A DNA stretch of 64,000 nt from NCBI GenBank assembly GCA_949289005.1, contig CASEMQ010000001.1, positions 1 to 64,000 of the forward strand, written 5' to 3'. Both the position numbers and the translations under genes were made by a program. The DNA comes from an uncultured Lentisphaeraceae bacterium. GTDB lineage: Bacteria > Verrucomicrobiota > Kiritimatiellia > RFP12 > DVOR01. The notes beneath the pieces were generated by a model. It had not been told where the DNA came from. It worked only from the letters and a program-made list of their open reading frames with translations, and made no database searches. The stretch's first letter is position 1; each line of letters opens with the position of its first letter. Shown here piece after piece: positions 42,501-48,090 of this stretch.

Positions 42501-45500
42501 AGGGCACATAGCCATAGGTTCCCGAGTCGGTCAAGTCATGGTCGCGGTAAATCTTGACGTTGACGGCGGCGGCCGGCACGCGCTCGACGATCTGGACGGC
42601 GTGGATGCAGGCGCGGCCGTTGCCGGAGCCGCGCACGCCGGCGATTTTGAGGGTGGCGCCGGATTGATTGGGGATGCGCAGCACCGTCTGGCCGAGGGTG
42701 GCGTTTTGGTTCAACGCGGCGTTGCCCCAGTAGGTGTTGGACTCGGCGGTGGCGGCGACTTGCGCGCCCTCGGGCATGTACCAATAGGCGGAGGTGTCGT
42801 CGTTGAGGACGACCGAGCCGTTGTCGGCCCAGGAGCCGCCGGCCATGTAGACGTAGACGTCGTAGGTGTCGTAGGGGATGTTCCGGATGGTCAGCGTGGG
42901 GCCGGAGCCCACGGTGGAGGGGTCGGTGAGGCAACCGTTCAAGACGGGTACCGACCCATCACCGCTGCCCCAGTTGCCGTAGGAGCGGCCGGTGGCGTCG
43001 AGGGTGATGCCCTCGGCGCCGGCGGAATCCTTGAGTGCCAGGCCGGAGACGTTCACGGCGGCCTCGGAGGCGCCGGAGACGGTGTTCCATTGATTGCCCT
43101 TGTAGGGGACGACGCCGTAGTAGGTGCCCCATTCCATGGCGGCCATGCCGTCGGTGGCGATGTCGATGTTGATGGCGTTGCCGTCGGTGAGGGAGGTGCC
43201 GGCGGCGTCCTCCTGGAGGACGAAGGAGATGGCGGGGAGGGCGGAGGTGTTGGTGGCGGCGTAGAAGCCGATGGCGCCGCCGTCGCCGGCGTAGGTCTGG
43301 TAGCGGACGGTCACATGGGAGGCGGTGCTGAAGGCGGAGCCGATCTCGGGGATGGTGTCGGCGGGGACAAAGTGGCCCTGGTACTGCTCGGAGAGGGAGA
43401 CCTTGGTGCCGGCGGGGAAGGTGTAGACGGTGGAGCAGGCGGCGGCGCTGGGCAACGGCGCGGAGGGGTCGGAGACGGCGGCGACGTTGCCGGCGGCATC
43501 GACGAGGACGAGGCGGACGGCGTTGACGTTGTTCGCGCTGCCGGTTCCAAAGTACCAATTGACGGCGGCGGAGCGGAGGATTGCCTCGCCGGGCATGAGG
43601 CCGGGCTTGCCGGGGCCCTCGTGGCGGAGGTTGCCGAAGTTGACGTTGAAGTGGCTCCAGCTGCCCGCGTCGTACTTCGAGGAGCCGTCGGGGCCGAAGG
43701 CCGTCCACTTGCTCTCGGCGTCGGCGGCGGGGCCGGGGGGCACGCCGATGGGGTTCTCGGCGAGCCAGGCGATCTCCTCGGCGGTGAGGGAGCGGGCGAA
43801 GAGGCCGAACTCGTCGAGGTCTGCGTCCTCGTAGTTGCTCGTGCAGACGGAGTTGACGGTGCCGGTGCCGGTGACCGCGCCGGGGATGGAGTTGAAGCCG
43901 CGGCCGATGAGGAGGTGGGTCAGCTGCCCCTCGGAGGGCACGCCCGTGTTGGTGAAGAAGCAGCGCTTGACGCCGTTGAGGTAGAAATCGATGCCCGGCT
44001 GGAAGGAGCCGTCGCCCTTCGCGTCGGGATTGTAGACCAGCGCGATGTGCACCCACTCGCCCTGGGAGACGGTCAACCACCCGGCGCCGTCCTCCCAGCT
44101 GGGGGAGTTGGGATAGAGGCTAAGCTGATAGGTCCCGCCCGCGCGGCCGAGGCGATAGAATTGCCCGCCGAAGACGAAGCCCATGATCGCGCGGGAATCG
44201 CTGCCCGAATCATCGTTGAGGCGCATGAAGAAGGAGAGGGTGAAGCCGGTGTCGGTGCCGCAACCGAGGCCGGTGGGGTTGTAGAGGTAGAGGCCGTCGG
44301 AGTTGGTGGAGCCGCTCAGACCCCCAACGCCGTGGCCGCACTTGAGGGCGTTGTCGCCGAAGCGGCCCTCGCCGGCGGCGACGAAGCGCTTGTAGCCCGA
44401 GCCGAGGTCGGAGGCGATGGCCATGGCGCGGCCGCCGACGCCGACATCGATGGGCGCGACGTCGCGGGGCTCGGCGGAGTCAATCTCGTCGAAGTGGAAG
44501 GCGTGGAGCAGGCCGGAGCCGGCGTTCTCGGCGTCGGGATCCTGGACGATCTGAAAGCCCTGCAACTGGCTGTTGTAGTCCCCTCCGGTGGTCTCGAAGG
44601 AGAGGGAGGTGGCGGTGAGGCCGGGGATGACCATGACGCCGATGCCCTCCTGGCCAACGACGCCGGCCTGGCCGTAGGTGCCCCAGTCGTCCGAGCCGAC
44701 GGCAAGCGCGCCGTTCTTATAAGTATAGGATGTGGTGGTGCCATCGACCGTGACCTTCACGGGGCCGATGGCGTCGCCCTTCCCCCAACCGAGATCCTTG
44801 TTGAGGTAGAGGACGAGGGCGTAGGTGCCGTAAGGGATGCCGTCGAGGGCGACGCGGGCGTTGCACTGGGTGTAGGGCGTCTTGGGATCGAAGGGCGGGA
44901 GGGCGGCGTTGTTGTTCGCGTTGTTGTCGATGTTGTAACTGCCGGAGACGCGGGTGAGGGCCATGCTCATGCCCTCGACCACCGCGCCGTCGCGGTCGAT
45001 GACCGAGCCGCCCGCGAGGGTCTGCGTGTGGGAGGTGAGGGCGTTCCAGTTGGCGCCCCGGAAGGCATAGCCGGCCATGCCGTAGAGGGCGGCGTCCTGA
45101 AGCTCGGCGCCGCTCTTCTGGAAGGCGAAGCCGACGGAGCCAACGCCGGCGGCGAGTGGCTCGTTCCAGGTGGCGGATTGCTCGACGAGCTGGACGCCGC
45201 GGAACATCGTGCGGGCGGAGGCGTTGTTCCCGCCGTTGTTCTTCCAGGAGATGTTGAAGGAGAAGTTGCCGTTGGCGTCGGGGGTCAGGTTGGGGATGAC
45301 CATGACGCCGCTGCCCACCTCGTTGCTCCAGGCGATGGAGGGGTCGCCCCAAAGACCCTCCTTGGTGGTCTGGTCGCCCTCGGTCTCGACGATGCTCAGC
45401 TTGCCGTCGGCGTAGGTGTACTTGATGTTGCGCTTGACAGGGGTGCCGCCGCCGGTGCCGACCTTCCAGGTCTGGTTGACGACAATGGGGTCGTGCCCGT

Positions 45501-48090
45501 CGGCATGGGCGGTGTAGATGCCGCGGCCGAGGTAGAGGACGGCGGTGAACTTGGCGTAGGGGACGCCGGTGACGGTGAACTCGTCAAAGTCCTCCGAGCC
45601 GATCTCGCCACGGGTGTCGTTTTTGCTCTTGAGGGCGACCATCGTCTCGGTGCCCTCCTGGAGGAGGCAGTAGCCGCGGGCCATGACGCCGTCGCTGTCG
45701 GTGTAATCGGGGTCGGTCTCGATGGAGACGGCCTGGAGGGCGCCGTGATTGGCGGCGACGGCAAAAGTCATGCCCTCGACGGGGTCGCCGGCGTTGTCGT
45801 GGACGGAATCAAGGGTGTAGGCGTCAGAGCCGGAGAGGCCGAGGTTGTTCCAGCCGTCGCCGGGGACTTGGTAGGGGGCGACGCCGTAGAGGCCGTTGCC
45901 GGAGATGTCGGCCGCGCCGGACTGCCCGCAGGCGCCCAACACGAAGTTCACGCTCCGCCCGGTCAGCGAGCCGGCCTGCGAAACGTCGTCCTCGTAGGCC
46001 ACGTCGGCATCGCCCGCGAAGTCGCGCCAAGGATAGAGATTCACCGAGGACGAATTGGTGCCGGTGTCGGAGTTGCTGCCGAAGTAGGCCGTGGACGCGC
46101 CCAACCCGCCGAAACACTGCGTGTCGAAGAGCGTCCACGCGGCGCCGTCGTTGGAGACCTCGACGGTCCACTGGATGGGGTTGCGCGGGCCGTGGTCGGC
46201 CAATTGCACGCGGTAGCCGTCGAAGGCGACCTCCTTGCCCAAGTCAAGGGTAAAGGTGACGGCGGCGTTCGCGGCGCCCCACGCCTTCTCCTTGGCGCCG
46301 ACGGTGCAGAACTCGCCATCCACGATGTTGGCCCACGCGGTGCCGGATGTGATCGAGGAGCCTGAGACGGCGATGCCCGTGCCGGGGAGTGCGGACATGC
46401 CGTCCAAAAGCGGCTCGACTTGCCCAAGCGCCACGCCGTCGGTGGGGGCAAAGTCCGAGGAGAAACGCAGGTAGCGCCACGACCGCGCGCGCTTCCCCGA
46501 GGGCGCCTCCCAATCGGGACGCGGCTTGATGGCGAGCGTGGCGTAGGTCTGCGGCACGTCGTAGGGATCCGCGTATTCCCGGCGGTCCCAGACGGTCCAG
46601 TTTTGGTTGTCGTCCGAGATTTCCATGCGCCAGGCCAGCGGGTGGCAGTCGCGCGTGTGGCTGAGCGCCATCAGGTAACCATCGATGGTCTGCTCGGAGC
46701 CCAAGTCGCAGGCGATGACCAAAGGCGCGTCCTTTTCGTCCATCTCGGTGTCGGAAATCCAGAGCCACGTGCCATAGTCGGCGTCCGTCATGTCATCAAG
46801 GGCATCGTTGCCCTCGTGTCCGGAGGTGATGGAGAGGGTGCCCGGGACGGCGGAACTGCCGTTGAGAAAGTGCAGCTCGGCGATGGCCACGCCGTAGTTG
46901 CCGGCGCCGTGCGTGGGGTTGTTGTTGACCTCCCCGTTCTGCCACTTGGTGACGATCAGCCGCGCGTAGCGGGCCGTGATCTTGCGCGAGGCCTCGATCC
47001 CCGTCTCGCGGGAGACGACGGCGTAGGCGGCGGGGACGTTCGCGGAGGTGCCGTAGTCCACGCGGTCGATGACCGTCCAATTCACGTTGTCGTCGGAGAT
47101 CTCGGCCACCCAGGCCACGGGGTTGCGATAGTTCACGTCGGCCATGTAGAGGCGGTAACCGGTCACTTCCTTGCTGTCGCCAAAGTCGAAGGTGATGGAG
47201 GGCAACGCGACTGTCCCGCCGGACACGACGTTGAGGATGCGGTCGTTAAGGTACCACTTGTTGCCGTTGTCCACGATGCCGTCGGTCAGCTTGTCCTTCT
47301 TGTTGGACGTGTCCTCGCCGTCGACGGGGACGGTGACGGTGGCGGGGGTGAGCTTCGTGTCGCCGCTGTAGGCCTCCATCTCGGCGATGGCCAGGCCGAA
47401 GCCGGCGGTGGCGCCCGTGTTGATGGTGTCGGCCCGGTTTTGCGTGTGGGTGAAGGTCACGCGCAGGTAGCGCCCGACCGGATAAGGCATGGCCCCTTGG
47501 AACGCGCGCGTGACGACGGCGTAGGCCTCCGGCACGTCCGCGGCGCGGCCATAGTCCTGCCTGTCCACGCGCGTCCAGTCGACCTGGTCGTCGGAGATTT
47601 CCATGCGCCAGGCCACGGGGTGGCGGTAGCGGACGTCGGCGAGGGTGAGGACGTAGCGATCGAGGGTGGCGCCGCCCTCGCCGAGGTCGAAGGTGACGGT
47701 GAGGTTTTCGGAGAGGGTGGAATCGGCCACCCAGAACTTGTCGTCGCCGGCGGTGGTGCCGTTGGTGAGGTGGGCGAGGTTGGTGGAGCTGCCGTCGCCA
47801 TCGGGGTAGTTGGAGGCGACGGCCGCGGGCTTCACCTCCTCGTCGCCGTGGAACAGGCGCATCTCCGCCAACGCCACGCCATATTGGCCGTTGTTGTGGG
47901 TGGTCTCGCAGGTGTCGCTCTTGGTCTGCGTATGCGTCACCGTCAGGCGCAAATAGCGCCCGGTCACCTCCGCCGCCTCGGCACGGTTTGGCGCGGCAAG
48001 TACAAGCCCCGTCAGCGCAAGGAGATAAAGCCCACCCATGACGCCGCCGGATGCCGACGCCCCGAAAAGCTTCCGCAGAATTGTCTTCAT
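21598..48090 (-). CDS. Giant secreted surface protein (about 8,830 residues) with autotransporter-type strand repeats
   Basis: A single uninterrupted frame. The ATG at 48090 has GAGGT seven bases upstream and opens a signal peptide (about residues 1-40, ending RAEAAEV). Four discoidin-like repeats fill residues 43-690 (GRYLRLTVTHTQ, WRMEISDDQVDW) and a fifth lies near 5431-5591. LamG/concanavalin-like domains lie near 1194-1447, 2776-2997 and 5176-5401. At least ten copies of a module of about 200-250 residues, marked by SVNF, a YDVYVY strand and a final AALQIVE, are spread over residues 711-6987. Between and after them are beta-helix stretches with autotransporter-associated repeats (GNLTKVGAGALAIEG, FGKTGSGALTV, LEKLGAGTLQIAG). 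There is no C-terminal beta-barrel, PEP-CTERM or sortase signal; it ends RFWMILK. Probable glycan-binding surface protein; secretion route unknown. Confidence 0.92.
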   Translation of the reverse strand: MKTILRKLFGASASGGVMGGLYLLALTGLVLAAPNRAEAAEVTGRYLRLTVTHTQTKSDTCETTHNNGQYGVALAEMRLFHGDEEVKPAAVASNYPDGDGSSTNLAHLTNGTTAGDDKFWVADSTLSENLTVTFDLGEGGATLDRYVLTLADVRYRHPVAWRMEISDDQVDWTRVDRQDYGRAADVPEAYAVVTRAFQGAMPYPVGRYLRVTFTHTQNRADTINTGATAGFGLAIAEMEAYSGDTKLTPATVTVPVDGEDTSNKKDKLTDGIVDNGNKWYLNDRILNVVSGGTVALPSITFDFGDSKEVTGYRLYMADVNYRNPVAWVAEISDDNVNWTVIDRVDYGTSANVPAAYAVVSRETGIEASRKITARYARLIVTKWQNGEVNNNPTHGAGNYGVAIAELHFLNGSSAVPGTLSITSGHEGNDALDDMTDADYGTWLWISDTEMDEKDAPLVIACDLGSEQTIDGYLMALSHTRDCHPLAWRMEISDDNQNWTVWDRREYADPYDVPQTYATLAIKPRPDWEAPSGKRARSWRYLRFSSDFAPTDGVALGQVEPLLDGMSALPGTGIAVSGSSITSGTAWANIVDGEFCTVGAKEKAWGAANAAVTFTLDLGKEVAFDGYRVQLADHGPRNPIQWTVEVSNDGAAWTLFDTQCFGGLGASTAYFGSNSDTGTNSSSVNLYPWRDFAGDADVAYEDDVSQAGSLTGRSVNFVLGACGQSGAADISGNGLYGVAPYQVPGDGWNNLGLSGSDAYTLDSVHDNAGDPVEGMTFAVAANHGALQAVSIETDPDYTDSDGVMARGYCLLQEGTETMVALKSKNDTRGEIGSEDFDEFTVTGVPYAKFTAVLYLGRGIYTAHADGHDPIVVNQTWKVGTGGGTPVKRNIKYTYADGKLSIVETEGDQTTKEGLWGDPSIAWSNEVGSGVMVIPNLTPDANGNFSFNISWKNNGGNNASARTMFRGVQLVEQSATWNEPLAAGVGSVGFAFQKSGAELQDAALYGMAGYAFRGANWNALTSHTQTLAGGSVIDRDGAVVEGMSMALTRVSGSYNIDNNANNNAALPPFDPKTPYTQCNARVALDGIPYGTYALVLYLNKDLGWGKGDAIGPVKVTVDGTTTSYTYKNGALAVGSDDWGTYGQAGVVGQEGIGVMVIPGLTATSLSFETTGGDYNSQLQGFQIVQDPDAENAGSGLLHAFHFDEIDSAEPRDVAPIDVGVGGRAMAIASDLGSGYKRFVAAGEGRFGDNALKCGHGVGGLSGSTNSDGLYLYNPTGLGCGTDTGFTLSFFMRLNDDSGSDSRAIMGFVFGGQFYRLGRAGGTYQLSLYPNSPSWEDGAGWLTVSQGEWVHIALVYNPDAKGDGSFQPGIDFYLNGVKRCFFTNTGVPSEGQLTHLLIGRGFNSIPGAVTGTGTVNSVCTSNYEDADLDEFGLFARSLTAEEIAWLAENPIGVPPGPAADAESKWTAFGPDGSSKYDAGSWSHFNVNFGNLRHEGPGKPGLMPGEAILRSAAVNWYFGTGSANNVNAVRLVLVDAAGNVAAVSDPSAPLPSAAACSTVYTFPAGTKVSLSEQYQGHFVPADTIPEIGSAFSTASHVTVRYQTYAGDGGAIGFYAATNTSALPAISFVLQEDAAGTSLTDGNAINIDIATDGMAAMEWGTYYGVVPYKGNQWNTVSGASEAAVNVSGLALKDSAGAEGITLDATGRSYGNWGSGDGSVPVLNGCLTDPSTVGSGPTLTIRNIPYDTYDVYVYMAGGSWADNGSVVLNDDTSAYWYMPEGAQVAATAESNTYWGNAALNQNATLGQTVLRIPNQSGATLKIAGVRGSGNGRACIHAVQIVERVPAAAVNVKIYRDHDLTDSGTYGYVPFQGSLWNRLKFSTTNINWSGALTDTQGRPVTVTVAGRDTDGNARPDTADDLLCDALLDNTNGDTSTPYVTVTDIPYASYDVYVYMTANAWDLNGSVILNDDASTHYTMNGSEPAVAATHTPWGDPQSDTVQLGVNVIRIPGVTGATCKIQPTRDDTLQSRASIAAVQIVGRLDIYGGETWVGTLTGDTAASELTLTTADGTRTALMTELPEVATVELTAEADATLTLDAPVPTLGALTFDTGAYTLTLAGANALNVSSATVASGAVALNPGTIALAKGSAIEIASGATLRLLGAEGAGHAVALAGAGTLEVPAGQSVTFSGASPDFAGTVNVAGTLALDLAADLGTATIVVPAGGVFDLNGCPCANALELAGGTLRNSDNSLHGAAASYNFRSNSGTPGDAEAAGLVPMLGAYWGKSGNEATNRETAAFTFYAADRLTVSGATPLLEAEPGTLRWSTANTWQNTANATSYLKGYLDDTGDYTLNMDIPGVVAGMGYDVYLYSSTDSNGSFSARRVMGDDGTEVAYTYVDGVLTAGSTAGWGSSVDGRSTVAEGTNVMVLRDRADRSLRIRFPNSSGRGGLAAVQIHVTGVPTYSGAIAVSADSTIEALADFALTGAVSGTGNLTKVGAGALAIEGAAVGARQLLVSAGTLAPGEGADLSQTRVEIASGAAVAPTGTVLSLGALTGTGTFDLGALTGLTFAGVAQATFPGTIVAGEATRVAVTKTGTYSQTLSGFPDGVAADLDLQAGTLAWTVDHALRAETLTLTGGTLTQTGSGALTAGYAEMASGAVDLETAGTAEAARPAAVAQEDATVRRFTLQEGGEVRYRTLEDLEKWFPAGFIPAGNYRLVLSGDLADRLPFPYTFTVLGADPAAAFTVYTTQGEPAPEGSYLSNGSTITLNNAGAIVGDVSTLPAPRIHFAFDGSIALAADATLSTATLTSGSPTYTVENVENGQAITSGVPWSNGAGTVWAFSESDDWSLGAYVNIGAACGRNVILLGATDATGESSTLGALTLATGAEADTLTLWRRIAADEGGKAEVLTFDLGPGGDDAWHYVLITHTAGTVKAYVDNALKGTATGDFSARMAALQVGQWRGGNPGNGLSNWNGQGAQIDDLAIWGAALRDNQPAMAMARVTGKWHWHGGDTAAALFDPAAEDWADILGQGAAWVNDGTHSAAATLNAPATYESILQALADHAFAARFVRLDGANLTYTVPQDGAVATMPATVGDFAVSNNLTLDLRAIGADTVGQALGNQSGAKVLDGEWRGNILTANPPEGFALTPEARDDGIYLTANAASSEDYWSLSFDTGWDSITGSSTLFGMEGYQIPGTAWNQMGSASNTVTDYTVTDPKKGDGTTLSGVSMHFRTQGGAWYRSSYGDTMMKGYTNGPARMTFSGLPAGQYEVLLYGSSTTNRANSPLKVISSISSLYYTYVNGELVASEDVPAAGWGQSNYNTVANGQREGTSVIKAPASVGADGSLILEFSDSDDPDAGPGLDWKMPSGVAVMGGIGGFQIFRVGELAVYTRTILGDGENWVQEDAWTNAATGERADEPAANALVLLSVPGDVSLNVSKTDITLSQIRILGEGTLRLNFDGSWLTDDDYRAIPLGGITANLITARMDGDRIRVWMAPLPHGANATVTQTETDATATITLPAEIYPDEVGIAAINFWDFTDGDGNGTQNEGRLTSGASGPDPYQTWWEYWNEYPTLETGDNGKTRVWDLQIVPIAQKAAAGASTTLVEDGITLSIWNTYGKGSNTARALLATFANDRPLGNSTGANPSLKVKIPESWGAYTAVIYVGTNQNSTDCPAWLPKRVNGRIYTYDANNALVDITDTWGGAYTGQFDANPVDEAYWWGRNQAGDALTEGVNMMVVPGLSGDFELNWWAPLLDGTVALGEDLARGTVAAVQLVQDAAPALDAARVFRASVAGDVEWADIRWTLNGEETDEKPDAGSVAELSLDADARLLCTLGENEDPYQVGTLKIYGQGNALTWPAEAREGLTVGTWTFLNDATFALASEAETLPGNVSNLPRRVRYDYAVGTEKIPATAAPTATYETEYAAGFTGALILSGNAGTILFTGGVATLDVDATGANTPAVNVIFGGDVRLVCVGDGNNDGLCFGNGVLRFRDGAQASLSRIALGNSNTPSGSIDFILEDNASVTVTGAVNNHTGATPNNNTLQFANWNIATATTLCDNARLIAERANLVLAHNGNAGYSHTLTLNGEAELRVKGMVVHGSDPADIVLGGGRLLLGDNGFLAPNGASSMSLTFTGGALGVLEDLALDADTATAVTAISGNPVFDSDAGRTLTLADDAFIPEGTERLILRGGTLRLADRDAGTLPALDVEGGTLEVATTVATPRLSLMGGDVSLDGGFLTMDDFGATVETEVRIPLAERVSEGGYLAMSGTARVPDVSNVIFNLVLDPDRAEASRVLPLTPLFLGTYVTGAEPVVRGMGITNNTNGAITDYTVRYAAGPAGSGLYAALEGAEVQRQLNVSLTGVAPEGYRLTQSAVDAWPYHAFTGMVNDARLLVGEGGVALPHMSFAGQRTVIVADGTEPHTLLRGLSCTVSAELVFDLSAWAEAMPAFVRGAVKDVPAAVCLVSAGVAKSNAALRMTALLGDYEPPAGFTVTVESTADGIYLVARSDRRARSVSVNFTERAVPLVAPPANPGVYAVPLAAWNDLQGSFVSADLRLADVGGAAGEQATSLDGTQPTQVVTYASLTNRDDAAPVPMLRVWLDDSGEQTLRVVNVPFAAYRLAFIFSGDLEGAAYAPVTVNGVPYGIDREGYVRRDVQGYQGRDSNGNLTIDIPADDAWGSTDRTTVAEPILLGTNALVTDVLTAPTAEIALPPFAYGRTYSGLAAIQVIEATEAADIPEGKDYAATLPEGTSAVALADLTLTDETGAEAAWASNPDSSLTLTVPAGAEAILTLPANFEADRITARGEGSLTLRVANNGGAAINALNAAYLRDLTVDFPCAGVAYSPALGLSRFEGPFDNNGQTYVIAEGATLALGENSGVVTNLDNNGTASLTIDTASTGTLRRDYPVTIATADLDGMTLAFKHGTGPNATVNNTANLLVEDGDTLTFAQRYHLNSTDGRWSYTQTGGLAQFLATNANEGGMLLFNNNAAIGSVGTLAVSGGRLEATMISSWRQDSTVTADISGEATLALGLNGLRTHASGATLDLTFRDRGTLELMEEGLSVAGTGAVTTTFEGGRIVLGEAITGADASLNIPVTFAGGSGNPTWISPGPLSTLLLNAANAGDGQVRVTEGTLAVANASGIGDATVTVLDGAAFEARNFRGTAAQETTEVWDGEALRQGLRQYWSFDTDLSATDGDDGVALSGAGGYVVGAGVFGNGLGVGGGFSVDDQTRFSPGTGDFTCSVWVRNSTNPIENGNATDCLDWHSLLVHGINYKNDAASHLKGWALQVVNSTGGLRLAIRNTGGAEADECIVTAAEGTFTAEPDWHHVAWTRAGQTVTLYVDGVAAATATLPAADYDIATVDGQWYREFAPCFDGGSRNLREDEGLDELAFWNRALAASDVSAIAKANRSLAELFTSSHAGGETAENRRAVEAIRLSVSANCGDSNNGMAIQELCLYEGDTQVAWPLGTTISANYSDADWNAEAEGTNNLVANERVNALIDGVTGSSGTLAPVNPQTGERVTYPSGAVNGNKWYCVSTRGGAAFPMIATITLGAPIRFDAYTFWGSDYAPRSPSAWTLEVRYEGDDTWSVIADETGQAALPANAEGPTYLVALATTDGQAARSASRVAAPAVSRVATRAATARATVETPYVASVNFNAQAEKYQVGEADLVGLVPALGKYWNNTTGGTGTITPTFYDEATVGVSGASPEAKDFGVTVAWNASTWNYDANESVFLKSYLDDQQNVDFGRTITLTVPQAVADAGYDVYVYQATDAPGLTQGTPLNKFTPLGVRAGTDDSAAATYYAYDGNGNQITVDSSDRSNAWGDAVAGLTSVAEGVNVMVLRDRTEPTLQLSLAANFTGAYPSFGSRGSVAALQIVAREVTEIDDGGEEEDTGDAVSGTVIFRSGSSCRATVNGTPTLPYAARIAGTIAFPDGKDGVRFFLNGQEFAPEAVSINAALGSVTFGVDGAEPLPVEAVTWDATNVLSGTWANGLAGPWRDGKAYRDGAAVTFPDPGTTDEITVTVDGILTPGSIAVAIGDRYTFTTGANGGRLDYTNIEPDANSRYVIASGSTMDVPIAAGNGTQGVTAPHGTLRLFGRLEDGGRTAYLLNPSNTTIGGSNVATQGVWHTDSDGDLTWLLHTGETQFVSAFGTHLSGTGTITVSGQTDADGNVIGGGTLRFGGTLNGTNWNDSFTGAFAVKDGGTMEFSMIRAYGADADEQALFRTNSDSNFVEGGMSFTLTNGGTLRFSGCRGVPGGWSNALQTSLVRNQPIVIGKDCAVEYAYASNSNGQQYAPYGFRMNGDGATIRILDGLESAPSKTNADLRGLFLGVGTTITVAGVGDPGDPNDPKTDMSLVQNPEDPDGEPIPSETYGLLTEGIVATIEGDPSTFFRRWQRSDATFEDPILNVGSNSTLRIAVPMLAGGTAGFTKTGPGRLELALDEMPNGFTLDIREGTLGGDCLLSSGDTTVTVRAGAAIEAGLSMSLLTLEAGAGLVLDPTGTRQLRADRTLFASGGVYTVKPLGEVPSAAGREPVKVMAWDGVQGAGSATFTLDEALVSAGYGLEVRGDGLYLLSVTNYVRELDFTSDPENPMTTYRVAWHSTGAWYVEGDPDKTPCDWPTGGGAAALFILPDEYADTTNVPPQFVLVLDRETSFTSVRFAVWVEDPETGTRTLETRSVAVTYHYDLTGQTMPADDQALSFAWVPTLTLAAPEGLSAGTALVSADVPAGYAFEIRDNAVIVYATASNPALNVSFTGKGSGDPSWIDADSDPCGAVPFAGVYWNNALAGVGGDTQLLGQSGSYGLYQIDATVAGVGTDDEGRVITAPVTFLSVGATQVGSRRGEAQINLAAAFLAGSATDLPDDLLGAGNLDDSQTSSGWFVKVDEVPFARYDLYLLFAGNADGAVTYPAVRVKVDGEPWHTYTVKDGWGAPGASGDEWAGEGGAADGFADGLNVLHLRLSGAEGGTLQIAPCDGGNANPANVGLAALQIVETVGDATYLRRVGAGDWGDAAGWQRVSDAGTETVAWEDATAAAPRYALIPATSRLGMDGPAVAPYLRLTGSASMTFDGLAGALSAAAIDLTGMDSGATLNFSEDIFATPPNVLLAPGITWTLPESDTGTTRNDWRWVYDDAKWNAGETAARTATLRKTRGGDLIVGRTLQNNVQIDEGTLWLSTGTDGNYTFPASIAGDGIFGKTGSGALTVQWNQLGTTGASGGVLARCDEGTLYFDAAGSDTLRSGMSVRAEKGGTVYVRCASGANERHNASDFVFEAVDGGTIELGSYSNIFTQNRAQMPNFLLDNGRLYNDGGAHMHIAGFTTRGNSSLVFGGNDTNAWNREALSLWDGKLTVESGNLAAYPDPADTQNNSLFIAAVDDYGYGTGSYIEVANGAAFYSDLPIQGGQSNANRNIIKQGGGIWVQTRSIANGASHNGSSWWASDIRIREGTLRFNLGTKEEVQQGGDRTIQIYSGARLDGEGAIYNNSTVRIDAGATLASGLPEDWAGIDREHPWYANLPAVFKGPASNTIGRLRIQGGLTLADGAILEVNLDDSQLLEVNGTVTLGSTLNVRLQNLPTSLPTARRLTNFTGTVSGSPNIVCPEAVALDALVRLCTEAEATGSGDADQLNLWLVPSEANYVWTDETGLWSSELWRMAGEPVAFPYVESAASTNAPTARIAASARDAAITVDKGNRTSEGRLWNIYALILASERDRTATLVQGAPVTTVTNATSGLAMPSHDGLNMPSVGVSLWKLGRGDTVFETPLAFGAMDGSCTATIAQGGLVFRRALVMGTPIAGTERNSVPVDMEIAEGATVTFDLTATEAEVNWLAGLNATQTWQPLAQTLTGDFTGSGTLAVTGASAAAATNASGESLFGASKPNVRLEGTADSGLSYRVSDGATLTLAGAIPESSYDPATRRVAEVGLGGRLELSTTNAIGWATNWVWRLSAATEAAGNAAVVATSQNARVRGAIQVVRSGDNPDEPQMVTFGTNQAYVDGYTSFDVPANTTLAFLGFTQTPGNVTAGGLEKLGAGTLQIAGEYGLNLPFTLTEGTVSITGAIAATDLNDGATIPDWTVMPGATLAFNVTSTGTHDFGNGTFTLREGATLDVGGSIVGMRGVTRLEDGAVIALGNGGQIGTLTFNSNTTVEGTVRINLDKVDLDALAAAGNSSYQLVTFASGVRLGSGTFTLAGEKLVALSQRGWTLHDAGDSVVLRAFGNGNFYTWAGTDADTGAGNWANTAWVANGGTAREPWPEEGTPAVVLQDRDPIDASLEIPAEARTIDWTLAGQTLSAFRCDNALPADGDTELSHDYTLTASGGGSNALSIRGDFLKTGDATLTVSRILSFGAEGVIRLLGGETVIGATLRADSGNFTVPVTLAGDATLRFTGSANRNLLGRLEGDGTGVIAQSGTGTLTLGAALDAIKALRVENGTAYLAADEHYAVLPEITLAEGTILGYSGALSAGGAVSLDVNPGETPAGTFLWQGETSSETSRAPRLATADGAPLGVAHVRYDSAQGHLILDPGILHASATLALEQGATETEALWLGNNTDGGSVFALAGLSADAAHGGIIGVEPAIDTFANPVWATNRVVTLTLDPALDEASRTFAGSFMGALSPEGREIRAGLTVLSATPDDAAAKPRFVYSGASTDAHLGALTVGRNTRVEVNGIWSGDIAVDTDGGELAGSGTLGAEGRTIRIPAGATLSAAAYGRREQANGTYREETIPTTLTVADTLRLEPATKLRVLVRKDLQGAPWVSCVETKTLSLPMVTGDAEEVMIDVTVEIEPDATASNVKIIGWEGLAGGGKINGTVTVVDPEGNPVEGSFTLRQKTDGLYLYRSDSRFWMILK

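Noticed and set aside
21025-46365. Open frame of over 25 kb on the strand opposite the giant gene
   Set aside because: It is a by-product of strong GC bias in the third codon position of the giant gene: its translation is dominated by G, A, V, D and E in runs and has no recognisable domain, while the minus-strand frame has a signal peptide, a ribosome site and clear domains.
21598-48090. CRISPR-like or satellite array suggested by recurrent similar DNA stretches
   Set aside because: The similarities are at the protein level (diverged domain copies); there are no regularly spaced identical DNA repeats.
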